Positions 52,889 through 64,000 of a stretch of DNA of 64,000 nucleotides are shown piece after piece. Each line of letters opens with the position of its first letter. Position 1 is the stretch's first letter. The stretch spans positions 372,001 to 436,000 of the forward strand of contig JAUKTV010000017.1 of assembly GCA_030549205.1 (NCBI GenBank), written 5' to 3'. Under the pieces are notes generated by a model. The model was not told the origin of the DNA and made no database searches. It worked only from the letters and a program-made list of their open reading frames with translations. Origin of the DNA: Apiosordaria backusii (lineage: Eukaryota > Ascomycota > Sordariomycetes > Sordariales > Lasiosphaeriaceae). The translations under genes and the position numbers were made by a program.

Positions 52889-54288
52889 ATGTCAGCACCA
52901 CACGGAACCAAGCGATACCGCGAGAATGACGAGCCCAACCCAGAAAGACGACCGACCAAGATCTCAATAGGAGAAGGCAATGAAAACCACCACCCAGTAG
53001 CACGCTGGAGTGGTGACATCTCCCAGCTCCCGCGCCTATGCTGGTCCCTTCAGGATCTTGACCGACGTCAAAGCTCTATCCTACGCCCCAGCGCCCTCCA
53101 AAACATCACCGTCAACCACCCCAGCACCACCCGAAGCCATCATCATTCCATAGAAATCTCCCCACCACCAATCCGCTACGTCAGACCCATCCCCCCAGCC
53201 CACCCCCACCCCCCTAGCCCCCAGCGAAGTCATCACCGAGAAGAACCCTCCCCAGGTCTCCCCATCAGCCCTCCCACCCGGCCCACAATCTACACCCTCC
53301 TCCAAGAACAACACCTCCTCGACCACCGCATCCACCTCCCCTCCCCCGCCCATCCCCAATCCCCACCCCCATCCCTTCCATCCGACCTAGAAAAACTCCT
53401 TTTATCCTTACAAACCCCCATCCCCTCCCTAACCACCACCACCTTCCCCGTACATACCTTCCAAACCTTCCTCCACCTCCACAACCACCACCCACCCGCT
53501 ACTATAACCAACCCCCTCCTCCCCACCGGGTTCCCCCCGGGGTGCTAGACACCATCGCAGACACCATCGCCGGCTACACCCCCGCCTTCCCCCTCAACAA
53601 CATCTACGTCGCGTTCAACGCCATGAAGCCGGTAAACGACATCCCGGACATAATCCCCATGCCGTACGCGTTTGACGGGGTCCGTCCCGCGGATCTGGCG
53701 CACGAGGTGAGGGACAGGGAGGAGGAGGTGTTGGTGGTAACGAAGAGGTATGAGCTGCCGGTGGCGCCGAATTTCTTTTTGGAGGTTGGGACACTGGCTA
53801 AGGGTGTGGGAGAGGTTAAGAGGGCTGCGGCGGTGGTCGGGGCGGTGGGGGCGAGGGGGATGTGGGTTTTGAGGAATTATGGGGGACGACAACACAGGGG
53901 GGGTAGTGGTGGTGATAGGGGGGAGGGGGAGGCGCTGGCTTTTTCGGCGACGTATGAGGATGAGACTTGTTTGGGAGGGGGAGGGACGGGGAGGGTGGTG
54001 AGGGTTTTGAGGTTGTATGCGCATCATGTTGCGGTGGAGGGGGTTGATGGGAGTGAGGAGGGGGAGGGGGATGGGGAGGGCTCCCGTGAGGAGGACTCGC
54101 ACGAGGCGGAGGGACTGACGTATCACATGACGGAGTTGGGGAGGTGGGAGATGACGGGGGAGTATGAGGAGTTTTTGAGGGGGGCGAGGGCGTTTAGGAA
54201 TCTGAGGCTTTGGGCGGCGATGGTGAGGTTGGGGGCGGTGGATGAGGCGAATTTTAGGGTTGGGTTGGAGAATCGGGAAGGGGTTTGA
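52889..54288 (+). CDS. Pro/His-rich fungal protein with possible nuclease-like C-terminal domain; frame break
   Basis: Two frames form one gene. The 5' frame (from the ATG at 52889) gives a basic, Pro/His/Ser-rich, low-complexity region ending ...TGFPPG; it then meets a stop at 53546-53548. The 3' frame continues directly as VLDTIADTIAGYTPAFPLNNIYVAFNA... (landmarks only) to 54288. One more C in the C6 run at 53533-53538 would join TGFPPG to VLDTIAD, so a homopolymer sequencing error or recent frameshift is likely. Product about 465 aa. The C-terminal part has PYAFDGVRPADLAHEV, APNFFLEVGT, AAAVVGAVGARGMWVLRNYGG, FSATYEDE and YHMTELGRWEMTGEYEEFLRGARAFRNLR. This recalls a fungal family where FLE(V/A)KG, GALGAR and YHMT(Q/E) blocks mark a possible PD-(D/E)XK-like fold; the Lys after FLEV is absent here. 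Function unknown. Very G-rich wobble use in the second half. Confidence 0.68.
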
Positions 54289-55561
54289 TATCTTGTGGGG
54301 ATTTTGATAGAGATAGGTATCTTGGAAATGTGTGTTGTTGATTTATATCAGACAGATCATGTACATGTATATGAAACCAAATACACAGATAGTTAGTTTA
54401 ATGTGGATCGAACAGATTTTGATTCATAGGCTCTGATCACATGAAACTTTTGATGTATGGCTTGCCTGGTATGGATCGCGGGATCGGTTGTCCAGTGCAG
54501 AAAGACTGACCGACAGGTGAAGGACACGCAATGGGCAGGTCCATTTGCGAACAAAAGTCGGAGCCTCAGAGGAGTTCAAGGTGTGATTCTGCATCTCGAA
54601 TTCGTACACTAAAACAGCAGAGTTTCTAGCACCAGACGGTATAGCGGCGTTCCACTTGAGCTATTGCAACAGTTAGTGGCCGATGGGGCGCTAACTAAGG
54701 TACCTTATTCAAGGATGGTCTTCTCGGTAGCTTGAATCCGAAGTTGTCTTCCGTCTTGGCGCAGTCATGGATCCGGGTGAGACGTGGTGTCGGTCAAGTC
54801 GAACAACGCCATTGTGAATGACTGGGTAAGGTAATGACTGATATAAATATATACTGTAGGAGTCCTCAATTCTAAACCCAAAGAATCAGATTCCTAGGTG
54901 AATTTGTGCTGATGAAGATCCAGACCAAGGGTGTCATGTGCCGTGCAGGGGTCGGGGTGCAATATAACCTCAACCTATCACCCACTCACCCACCGCTCAA
55001 ATCATTTTTCACGCTGCCCGGACTGGGTTTCACCTCTCACAACCGTCATCGTACTCGTACCCGCCTACGCAAAAAATTGCAACCACACACACACGCACAC
55101 ACCAACACTTGAAAAAAATAACAGGAGGAAAAGCAATGCAGATCCAAGTTTTCGGCACCGGGCAGCCAAGTTCCCGGCCAAGGGGGGTTTATGAACGCTC
55201 GCACAATTTGTGTCTTTGTGTCCGCCTACAAAATGCGACGCTGTGTCCAGTCCCGAGAAAATGGAAATCCAAAGTTCTGTGACGCTTTCCAACTTTTTTT
55301 GAGAAGCTGTCGTTTTGTAAGGTGAACCTGAACGACGAGTCAGGTTTTGTTTCGCCACGTTTCGCGGCCGGGTTGCTTGCTCGCTTGGTTGCTTGCTTGA
55401 GGGGCATTGTCACCGCATGAGATTTACATGCGGCGAGTGTGAACATCCCATCACCGACGCGTTAGATCTCATATTCATAACATCACCAACACCTTCACGC
55501 TTGAAGATCTCACTGGCAACAGCCGAGCGCAAACACCACTGACAACACCACCACCACCAAA
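54289..55561. other. Intergenic, no gene seen
   Basis: About 1.27 kb between two rightward genes, mildly A+T-rich in its left half. It includes a CA-rich tract at 55084-55102 and the promoter of the P450 gene, whose leader is rich in CAC/CAA. No coding frame with features. Confidence 0.45.
55084..55102. repeat. CA dinucleotide tract
   Basis: An ACAC...GCACACAC run, interrupted once by a G. Confidence 0.8.
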
Positions 55562-57233
55562 ATGGCCCTCCTATCCCTCGGGCTAGGGCCCTCCCTCCTC
55601 CTCCTCTTCGTCGGCGTATGTCATCCCTTAATCACCCCATATCCAACCATACTAACCCCTGGTGTAGTTCACAAGCTACACCCTCCTCCACATCATCTAC
55701 AACCTCTTCCTCCACCCCCTCCGCCACTTCCCCGGCCCCTTGTTCATGCGCGCCACCCGCCTAGGCCACATCCGTCTCCTCCTTCGCGGCACCCTCCCCT
55801 TCGACGTCCTCCCCCTCCACCGCCGCTACGGCCCCGTCGTCCGCCTCGCGCCCAACGAGCTCGCCTTCTGCGACCCCCAAGCCTGGCGGGACATCATGGG
55901 CCACCGCACCGACAAGTCGGAAGAATTTGAAAAGTACCTCGGTTTCTACCGCCCCGTCGATGACCTCCCCGTTGATATCGTCAATGCCAAAAGGGAGGAA
56001 CATGGACTGCTGAGGAGAACCATGGCGCATGGGTTTTCCGACCGGAGCATGAGGGAGCAGCAGCCGCTGATCAAGTCGTATGTGGACGTGCTGATTCAGA
56101 AGCTGGGAACCATAGGGGAGGGGGGCAAGGAAAAAATGGACTTGGCGGCGTGGTATAATTATACTACTTTTGATGTGATTGGGGATTTGGCGTTTGGGGA
56201 GGGGTTTGGGTGTTTGGAAGGGGGGGATTACCACCCTTGGGTCAAGGCTATTTTTCAGCTGGCGAGGGTGGGGGTGGTTTTTCAGAGCTTGGTTCATTTT
56301 CCCTGGGTTTTTAAGATCATAATGGCGTTGATACCGAAGAGCTTGATGGAGGAGAGAGAAAAACATTATCAGATGACGCTGGTGAAGCTCAAGAAGAGGA
56401 TGGAGGGGGGGAAGGATAGGAGTGATTTGATTGAGGGGCTGTTGAAAAAGGCGGATGAGTGGGTGAGTTTTTGTGGTGTTTATGATTTGGGGAAAGGGAT
56501 CGGGGCTGACATATGAAAAACAGGGCCTGACACTTCAGAAACTGCAAGCCAACAGCGCGATTCTCATTATTGGTGGCTCGGAGACAACGGCGACGCTGCT
56601 GTCAGGGGTTACCTTTTTGCTCATGACCAACCCTGACGCCCTGAAGAAATTGACAGCCGAGATCAGAGGTGCTTTCAAATCAGAGGACGAGATTGACTTC
56701 ATGAGTGTCAGTAACCTCCCCTATATGCTCGCTTGCCTGGACGAGGCGCTCAGGATGTACCCTCCTGTTCCGACTGGCTTGCCGAGAGTCGTTACCAAGG
56801 GAGGGGCCAGTATTGCTGGACATTATGTCCCTGGTGGTGTAAGTGCCATTTTTTACTGAACAACATTCGTGGTGTGAAAGAAACTGACAGCTATGAATAT
56901 GAGCAGACTGTGGTCGCCGTCCATCAGTGGGCCATGTATCACAACGAAGAGCACTTCAAGAAGCCGTTCGAATTCCACCCTGAAAGATGGTTAGGTGACC
57001 CAGAGTTCGCAGACGACCACAAGGATGCTTTCCAGCCTTTCCATCTTGGACCCCGAAACTGCCTGGGAAGAAACCTGGCCTACATCGAGATGCGCCTTAT
57101 CCTCGCTCGTGTGCTCTGGAACTTTGACTTGAGGATGGACGAAGACAGCGCCGATTGGATGAGCAAGCAGCGTATCTACAATCTTTGGGAAAAGGGGAGC
57201 CTCAATGCATACTTGACGCCGGTGGCAAGGTAG
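55562..57233 (+). CDS. Cytochrome P450 monooxygenase
   Basis: Predicted 496 aa from exons 55562-55615, 55668-56462, 56524-56838 and 56907-57233; introns of 52, 61 and 68 nt are in frame. The N-terminal membrane anchor is residues 2-30 (LSLGLGPSLLLLFVG, then YTLLHIIYNLFLHPLRHFPGP with the proline hinge). P450 landmarks: WRDIMGHR in the B region, FDVIGDLAFGEGFG, I-helix AILIIGGSETTAT with the oxygen-binding Thr, K-helix EALRMYPPVP with the ExxR pair, the PERF-type FHPERWL, and the heme loop FHLGPRNCLGRNLAY with the axial Cys. It resembles the large fungal group around isotrichodermin C-15 hydroxylase and benzoate hydroxylase-like P450s; the substrate is unknown. No biosynthetic backbone enzyme is next to it, so a cluster role is not supported. 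ER membrane, needs P450 reductase. Confidence 0.93.
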
Positions 57234-59154
57234 TGCACGTCGGTATTGAATGGTTTTGATGTTAGTATGCTGTTGGCCTAGGATTAGAGTTTGATGGCGT
57301 ACTGTATGCCTATCTGGTATTGCTATGAGTTGTATCAAGTTGTTAACTCAGTTGTATATACTTAGCTAAGACGTGACACATCACAGGCAGCACAACATGG
57401 CTGTGTTGCGTGAGAGATCCACCTGATGGTTTGGCGTTGCCGGTCACGGCTCAGGTGACATGAAGAAATTCGTCGTGCCGTGGATAGTATCGCCTTCTTT
57501 TCAACTGCGTGTTGAAGTTTGTGATTGGGAGACATCTGTTGGTCAATTGTGTGCAGACAGCTTCAGCGGTGGATGGACCTGCCAGCCAATGCCCGTAGCG
57601 CGCACTACAATGCAGTCCTACTGCAAACACCAGCAAGCTTGATGCAAGTGGCTCGCAGCAACCCATCACAATTACGCCAACAAGTTCATTGTTTGCCTGC
57701 TTGGGATCCGAGTTTGTTGACAGTTCTCTCACACATGTCATCGTCGGCGTTGTGATGTGATCGGGGATGGTTGCCAAGACTGAGCTACCGTTCCAGATCG
57801 AACCGTCCGTTTTGGCATCGTGGCTTCGGTTGTGGGCCCAGCAAGGCTGCTGGCGTCTCGGTCCGCTCGATGGACAAAGAGTCGGCCAGCAGCGGACATG
57901 GGGGGGTTGTGGCCGTTTGATTGGGCTGCGATTGCTCCGCAGTGCAGCCGACCTGGACGGCTAAAGTCGAGGTTAAAAAGTGACATCTCACGTCGCTCAG
58001 TTCTTTGCTGTTTGTGTTGCGAGTCCAGCACATGGTCCGTCCACGCGCCGTTGAGCTTGGCTGGCTACAGGAGCGGGTCCTCATCAACGAACGAGCGGGC
58101 CGTCGAGAGGAACTGAGGAAGAGCAAAGAACATTCGGCCAGAATCCTCCTGTTGTCAGGCCTCCAGCGGTTGAGCGCCAAAGTGTGAGCCAAGCGGGTCG
58201 CGGCTGGAAAGAAGGTCCGAAATCACGATCTGGGCAGAGGGAGCAAAAAACATCTCAAACTTCCAGATTTCGGTTCGGTGCGTGCTGCATGCGACCAAGC
58301 ACCGTGCATCGTCGTATGGTGCGCCATTTGAATCCCTGTCGTGGCCGGTTAGAAAGTGCAAAATGGCGATTCTAGCGTCGCAGCTTGCTCCAGATATCAA
58401 CTTAGACCGGAGACAAATATAGAGGGAATTGCGCCTTCCAACATGGTGAAGGAGGCTCGTTCAAGAGATAACGGTGACATGGCGACGGGACGCGGTGGAG
58501 ACTTGCCGGGATTTTATCGTGGTGTTTCTGGCGTTTTGGATTGCAACAGGGGTGGCATCTGTCCCGCACTCGGCATCCCTGATCCCGCCTAAAACATTAC
58601 GTCGACAGCTTCAAGGCGCGAGGGAGGGGCTGTGAGCTTTTACCATGGCCTTTTCTCCAAATACCGGTCAGCATCTTCATCTATTTCGCTCAAAGGACTT
58701 CCATATCCTATCCCATATAAAGGAGAGCTGATCGCCCCAATTTGAAGCTGTTGACCAAACACACTGGCCAGTTCAGCTCATCCCAATCACAGATAATTAC
58801 CCCGCCCTTGGCTCTCGCTGCGCCTGCCCCGCATTGGAGCAGCAGCTCGAACGGTTTCCAAGCTTGATTTGCAGGTGCACCAGTCTTCAACGTCACCAGA
58901 GGCACAGTCCGATCCACAGCTGGCCGCTGTCAAACATTCCAGGCCCGGGCCTTAGCAGCAACAAAAGATAGTCGCTGCTCTTTATCGACTCTTTCCTGGA
59001 AAAATCCCTATACAACCACCAAGCAACACTCCCGACACTGTCGCGCTGGCTGGACCTTAGCTTGTAGCATACTCAAGAGCGTTATACCATAAGCGCCTCC
59101 CTTGCCGATTATCGCAAACCTTGCTGTTACCTTAGCTCCCGACTCGCAGCCACA
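57234..59154. other. Long promoter interval upstream of tps1
   Basis: About 1.9 kb with no recognised gene. AGGGG stress-response-type pentamers (STRE) occur at 58548-58552 and 58625-58629, about 530-610 bp upstream of the tps1 start. They are short and could be chance, but tps1 is a stress gene in yeasts and moulds. The right end (58.9-59.15 kb) is a probable long 5' UTR rich in C and A. Confidence 0.45.
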
Positions 59155-60861
59155 ATGCCCGGTCTTCTCAACGAATCCGGCTCGTCCGGTCGCCTTCTCC
59201 TAATTTCTAATCGCCTGCCCATCACCATTAAGCGATCCGAAGATGGTCAATACACGTTCTCCATGTCCTCAGGTGGTCTGGTCACCGGTCTCAGTGGCTT
59301 GTCCAAGGCCACAAGCTTCCAGTGGTATGGGTGGCCTGGCTTGGAGGTACCCGAAGCGGATATCGGGCCCATGAGAGAGCAGCTAAAAGAAAAGTACAAT
59401 GCGTACCCCGTGTTTGTGGACGATGAGCTGGCTGATCGCCACTACAACGGCTTTGCGAGTGAGCAGTCCCTCAGAAGTTCTGGCTTGTCCCCAAAGGTCA
59501 CTGGCTAACAAGATCTTCTTCAGACTCGATTCTCTGGCCACTTTTCCACTACCACCCCGGTGAGATCACCTTCGACGAGGCCGCCTGGGCTGCATACCGC
59601 GACGTCAACAGACTGTTTGCAAAGGAGGTGGTGAAGGATGTACAAGACGGCGACTTGGTCTGGGTACACGACTACCATCTCATGCTGCTGCCACAAATGC
59701 TGCGCGAGGAGATTGGGAATTCCAAGAAGAATGTCAAGATTGGCTTCTTCTTGCACACCCCCTTCCCCAGCAGTGAGATCTATCGCATTCTCCCGGTCAG
59801 AGAGCAACTGTTACTCGGGATCTTGGATTGCGATTTGATCGGCTTCCACACGTACGACTATGCCAGACATTTCCTGAGCAGTTGCTCCAGGATATTGTGA
59901 GTACTTTGGTTTCTGTTCTCTCAGAGAGACTCGGCATGCTAACCTTGGTCCCAGGTCTACTCCTACGACACCTAATGGGGTTGACTGGAATGGCAGGTTC
60001 GTTACTGTCGGCGCTTTCCCGATCGGTATCGACCCCGAGAAGTTTGTTGAGGGCTTGAAGAAGCCCAGTGTCCAAGACCGTATTGCCGCGTTGACACGCA
60101 AGTTCGAGGGCGTCAAGCTTATCGTCGGTGTGGATCGCCTCGATTACATCAAGGGCGTTCCACAAAAACTCCACGCCCTGGAGGTGTTCCTTACCGAACA
60201 TCCTGAGTGGATCGGCAAGATTGTGTTGGTACAGGTGGCTGTGCCAAGCCGTCAAGACGTGGAGGAATACCAGAACTTGCGCGCCGTCGTCAACGAGCTT
60301 GTGGGCCGCATCAACGGCCGGTTTGGCACGATAGAGTTCATGCCCATTCACTTCCTCCACCAGTCGGTCTCATTTGATGAGCTCACGGCGCTCTATGCGG
60401 TCAGCGATGTCTGCTTGGTCAGCTCCACACGCGATGGAATGAACCTGGTATCCTACGAATACATCGCCACCCAGCGTGAGCGCCACGGCGTTATGATCCT
60501 CTCCGAGTTCACAGGTGCGGCCCAGAGTCTTAATGGAAGTCTGATCGTCAATCCCTGGAACACCGAGGAGCTGGCCAACGCCATCCACGATGCCGTCACC
60601 ATGAGTCCCGAACAGCGAGAGGCTAACTACCGCAAGCTGGAGAGATATGTGTTCAAGTACACTAGCGCTTGGTGGGGCCAGAGCTTCGTGACGGAGTTGA
60701 TTAGAATTCCTACCATCGAGGAGCAACAGGCCGAGAACTCTACCAGACGCGCGATCAAGAACGTCGCTGATAGTGCTGCCGAAGTGGCCAGCAAGACTGC
60801 CGAGGTGGTACACGAGACCGTGTGCGCCGTGACGGGTGATGAGGAGGCTGAACAGCAGTGA
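59155..60861 (+). CDS. tps1: Alpha,alpha-trehalose-phosphate synthase (UDP-forming)
   Basis: Predicted 527 aa from exons 59155-59458, 59524-59896 and 59955-60861; introns of 65 and 58 nt are GT-AG and in frame. A GT20 glycosyltransferase: makes trehalose-6-phosphate from UDP-glucose and glucose-6-phosphate in the cytosol; the phosphate is removed by a Tps2-type phosphatase not in this window. Landmarks: LLLISNRLPITI at the start, SSGGLVTGLSGL, WYGWPGLEVP, NSILWPLFHYHPGE (the first intron splits its Asn codon), DLVWVHDYHLMLLPQMLR, IGFFLHTPFPSSEIYR, DLIGFHTYDYARHF, VGVDRLDYIKGVPQKL with the donor-binding Arg and Lys, DVCLVSSTRDGMNLVSYEY and LSEFTGAAQSL. The C-terminal 50 residues are Ala/Glu-rich and not conserved. 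Length and motifs are those of Tps1, not of the longer Tps2/Tps3 proteins. Confidence 0.97.
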
Positions 60862-61771
60862 TTGGTGTATTTTCTGGTGGTTGTCGGGTTTAAAAGTTGG
60901 GTCCGCGTTTTTCATCTCGGGTTACAATAACAAGGGTCTCGTCGTTCAGCATTTGGCGTTGCAGTATGGTTCTGATAGGAAGAAGGGGTTTATGAGCCGC
61001 GGAGGAGCTAGGGTGAGACAGGGGCATTGAGTTTCTCTGCTCACCAGCTGTGGGTTGTTCTTCTAGGTGTTGTCTCATTACATTCATCAATAGACATTTT
61101 GCATGGAGCTAGGCGTTGATAGTAGTGTGGAGTTTTCCACAGACAAGAATTGACAAGCTCCAAATCCGCATACTGTACATTTGTCACAAAAGTTTAACTC
61201 ATATGGGAAAGCTCGGACTCCACCAGATCGCATTACTCGGTCAGCAGCAGCGAAAACATGAGAGCCACTGGGGTCCTCTCTGTAGATCTCGGCTTTAAGC
61301 ACCGTAGCCAGGCATTCATCATGCTCAGTTGAACCCGGCCGAGCTGCTGACTGTGAGTCTTGGCACCCAACCCGAAGAAAGCGACGAACCCGAGCATGCT
61401 TTAGAGCCTTCAGGGGTGCTACCCCACAGCTCTCATCGCCACGATTAGACTTGTGTTGATGCTGGACCAATCAGAGATGTTATAGTTTCCCGAAGGGGTA
61501 TTGCGCCTCTTCCACAGACGTCAAGAAGGGAACATTGGTCGTGTTGAGGCCTCGAATGTTTATGTAGGATTGATATGGTCGGTATCGAATGGGGGGTATC
61601 AGAAGAACGTCAAGGAGAGGTATTTAGACACGAGATTCCTCTCTCTTCTTTTTCCATTCCGTTGGGAGAAAGATCAGAACAGCGTTCAAATTTCAGAACG
61701 TCCATTTTGTTTGGGCCAACTTGTTAACATTGAGTAATTTACCCGAAGCGAGTACACTTCCATCCAGAACG
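60862..61771. other. Intergenic, no gene seen
   Basis: 910 bp between two rightward genes: the 3' UTR of tps1 and the promoter of the MFS gene. Only short featureless frames. Confidence 0.45.
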
Positions 61772-63927
61772 ATGTACCTAGCAGTGAGATACGCGAAGAA
61801 AAAGTACAGGCAACATCGACAGCAACCTCCTCCGACCCAACAACAACCTCCTTTCTCTACATCCAGCCATGTCTCCTCCGCCTCGTCATCCAACACTATC
61901 ATCCCGCCCCCACAAGAAGAATCGACGAGTGCCCAAGATGCAAAAGCAGCCAAAAGCCGCCGCCGCACCTACCGCCTCAAAATCATCCTCGGCCTCTTCC
62001 TCCCTTACACCCTCCAAGCCCTCGACACGACAATCATCGCCTCCGCCCTCCCCTCCATCGTGTCCGACTTTAGTTTGTCCCCCACCCTCTTTCATTACCC
62101 CCCCTCCCCCCCCCCCCCTCCCTGTCCCCTTCCCCTCCTGTATTTCCACTTCCTGATAACCCCCCCTATCCGGCCCCCTTCCCTGCCTTTTGTCATCCCC
62201 TTTCTGCCATCCCATCCCCACTCCTGTTTACTAACCAGCCCCTGTGACATACCATAGACCAAAAATCTCAACTAAATTGGCTAATAACAGCCTTCAACCT
62301 CCCCACCGCCTCCCTCCTCCCCCTCTGGGCCCAGCTCGTTGACACCTTTGGCCGCCATAGCGCCCTGCAGTCGTCCATTCTTATCATTACTATCGGATCG
62401 GCCATTTGCACCGCTGCCCCGGTGAGTCAAAATGGAGCAGGGACCGGGTGGGGGGTAATGCTTTTTGGACGGGGCCTGCAGGGGGTGGGAGCGGCGGGGG
62501 TGAATATTTGTGTTAGGACTATTCTGGCGGACAGGGTGAGTCTGGCGGAATATGCTAAAAACTGGAGTTTATTCGCGGTTTTTGCGGCGGTGGGGTTTGG
62601 GATTGGGCCGGTGGTGGGGGGGTATTTGAGTAGGGGGGCACAAGGGTGGAGGTGGTGCTTTGGGGTGAATTTGCCGGTGGGGGTGGTGGCGGTGGGGGTT
62701 GTTTGGTGGTTGCTGAGGGGGGAACTGGTTGGGCCGGTTGAGGAGGGTGGAAGTGTTGATGGACGTGGAGATGGGAATGGGGAGGGAGAGACGAGATTGC
62801 AGAGGTTTGAGAGGAGGATGGGGACGATCGATTATGGAGGGCAGGTGCTGTTTCTTCTGGGGATGGGGTTGTTGATTTTGGGGCTTACGTGGGCTGGGGC
62901 AGAATATGCTTGGGATTCGGTTGCGGTGATTGTGCCGTTGGTTGTTGGAGGAGTGTTGATGGTTGCATGGGTGGTCTATCAGTGGGCGATGGTACCAGGA
63001 AGAAAAATGGCGAGGGTGTTCCCGAGGCAGAGAGTGATGATGCCATGGGAGCTGCTTGCGCAGAAGGATATCGGGCTGTTGTTGTTCATCAATTCGACGG
63101 TGGGCGCGGCGATGTACTCGGTGATGTATTTCATGGACATCTACTTCGTCGAGGTTAAGGGGCATGATTCGAGTGATGCTGGGTTGGCGTTGCTGTATTT
63201 TCTGCCTGGTATGGGGGGTGAGTTTCAACCCCCGCACTCTTGAGATGTCGAAGTGCGTTTGTGCTGACATGCAGTTACAGCTGGTGTGTACATGGCCATG
63301 TTCTGGATCAATGTTTGGCCTCGTCAGACCTTCCCTGCGCTTCTCTTGGGAACCATCACCACGGCTGTTGCCATCTCAGTTCTACCTTATGCATGCTGGA
63401 CCGAGAAAACCAGTCTCATCTACGGCATGATGGCGCTTGCCGGCTATGGTGTAGGCACAAACACAAACCCCGGGTCGCTACATGGGCTCGCATATTTCCC
63501 ACAGATGACAGCTGCCATCACCTGTATTGTCACGTTTGCTGTTCCCTTTGGAGGGACAATTGCCTTGACAATAATGTCAACTGTCTTCAACAACAAAAGC
63601 GGAATCAATCATGCCGACCCAAAGGCGGGAATCGTGTGGGGGTTCATCGCCATGATTCCCATCATGTGGCTAAGCGTTTTCCTCACCACATTTCTTGGAA
63701 ACGTGTGGGTCAATAAGGAGGGCGGCCATGATGTGATACATGGTGCCTGGTTATGGAGTCTGGTTCGAGGTCAGGAGCCTGAGAGAATCAAGATGGCAAG
63801 TTCGTGCGATGGATCTGGCCTCGATCTTGTTCCACTAGGAAAAGAAGGCCGAAGAGCGGTGGAGAGGAGGCCGCCTCCTGACACAGAGACCGCTGCCTAT
63901 ATAGGAGTAGAACTGAGGCCTCCATGA
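61772..63927 (+). CDS. MFS transporter of the 14-TM drug/siderophore efflux type (DHA2-like)
   Basis: Predicted 637 aa from exons 61772-62072, 62258-63217 and 63275-63927. The first intron is 185 nt and holds long C-rich runs and a TTTACTAACC branch site; the second is 57 nt. Residues 1-75 are cytosolic and Gln/Ser/Pro-rich. Family blocks: LQALDTTIIASALPSIVSDF at helix 1, NQKSQLNWLITAFNLPTASLLPLWAQLVDTFGRH over helix 2 and its loop (landmark ends WLITAFNL and FGRH), RGLQGVGAAGVNICVRTILADR, and GFGIGPVVGGYLS at helix 5. Twelve or more hydrophobic helices follow, and the tail is charged. The substrate is unknown: toxic organic compounds or secondary metabolites are typical. ATG at 61772 is preferred; the frame is open further upstream without an ATG. 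Extreme G-rich codon wobble at 62.46-63.2 kb. Confidence 0.9.
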
Positions 63928-64000
63928 GACTTGCTGTGGGATTGTCAAGGAAAGTACGGGGCTAATCGCCAGGCTTGATTGTGGATAGGTTCTCAAATAT

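Noticed and set aside
62073..62257. C-rich runs near 62.1 kb as a possible G-quadruplex or regulatory element
   Set aside because: They lie inside the first intron of the MFS gene and are explained as its pyrimidine-rich content; no regular spacing of G-tracts was seen.
62422..62481. Possible 60-nt in-frame intron (GTGAGT...CTGCAG) in the MFS gene
   Set aside because: Its removal would delete the conserved LFGRGLQG block of a membrane helix that family members keep, so it was left as exon.
55562..63927. P450, tps1 and MFS pump as a secondary-metabolite cluster
   Set aside because: There is no polyketide synthase, peptide synthetase, terpene cyclase or cluster regulator nearby, and tps1 is a housekeeping stress gene between them.
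1..64000. CRISPR arrays, prophage, insertion sequences or bacterial-type operons
   Set aside because: Nothing of the kind was seen; the window is eukaryotic with spliceosomal introns.

Overview
The window is nuclear DNA of a filamentous ascomycete, most likely a sordariomycete (Sordariales-like). Genes are split by short introns of about 48-185 nt with GTAAGT/GTGAGT donors, CTAAC/TACTAAC branch points and CAG/TAG acceptors. The gene set is typical of moulds: a fungal AP-1 beta-adaptin, trehalose-6-phosphate synthase, a hexose transporter, 2EXR proteins, a NACHT/ankyrin protein, secreted cysteine-rich proteins and a P450. There is no sign of bacterial operons, CRISPR arrays or phage. Exon limits below were worked out by hand from splice consensus, reading frame and remembered family patterns. 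No similarity search was possible.

Layout: 1-2.6 kb, no gene seen. 2.6-4.4 kb, hexose transporter (-). 4.4-10.3 kb, a large gene-free stretch with a CreA-type motif cluster next to the transporter. 10.3-16.7 kb, an APH-like phosphotransferase (-), two small low-complexity or tail-anchored proteins (+), a secreted DUF3237 protein (-) and a secreted RlpA/DPBB protein (-). 17.5-23 kb, two tandem 2EXR paralogues (-) separated by a segment bordered by 44-bp repeats. 23.7-28.4 kb, a divergent pair, a TAP-type alpha/beta hydrolase (-) and a BBE-type FAD oxidase (+), both with interrupted frames. 29.4-32.5 kb, a small cysteine-rich secreted peptide (+) and a membrane-anchored aspartic-protease-like protein without visible catalytic motifs (+). 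32.9-38.9 kb, an ankyrin-repeat gene (+) tail to tail with a NACHT/C2H2/ankyrin STAND gene (-) that looks truncated and frame-shifted. 39.5-47 kb, housekeeping genes: AP-1 beta (-), a 51-residue membrane protein (+), intron-containing tRNA-Ser(GCT) (-), a HIRIP3-like histone chaperone (-) and small proteins. 47.4-54.3 kb, glycosylasparaginase, a GPI-type secreted protein, a membrane-anchored HExxH metalloprotease-like protein and a Pro/His-rich protein with a frame break (all +). 55.6-63.9 kb, cytochrome P450, tps1 and a 14-TM-type MFS transporter (all +).

The genes do not form one obvious pathway. Two themes stand out. First, at least five genes carry frame disruptions. Three of these sit at C/G homopolymers one base shorter than the family-consistent frame requires, which is the pattern of homopolymer sequencing error; the other two (an in-frame TAG and a non-homopolymer shift) look more like real decay. 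Second, the 29-39 kb block groups candidate self/non-self or sensing proteins (secreted peptide, pseudo-protease receptor-like protein, ankyrin protein, NLR-like protein).
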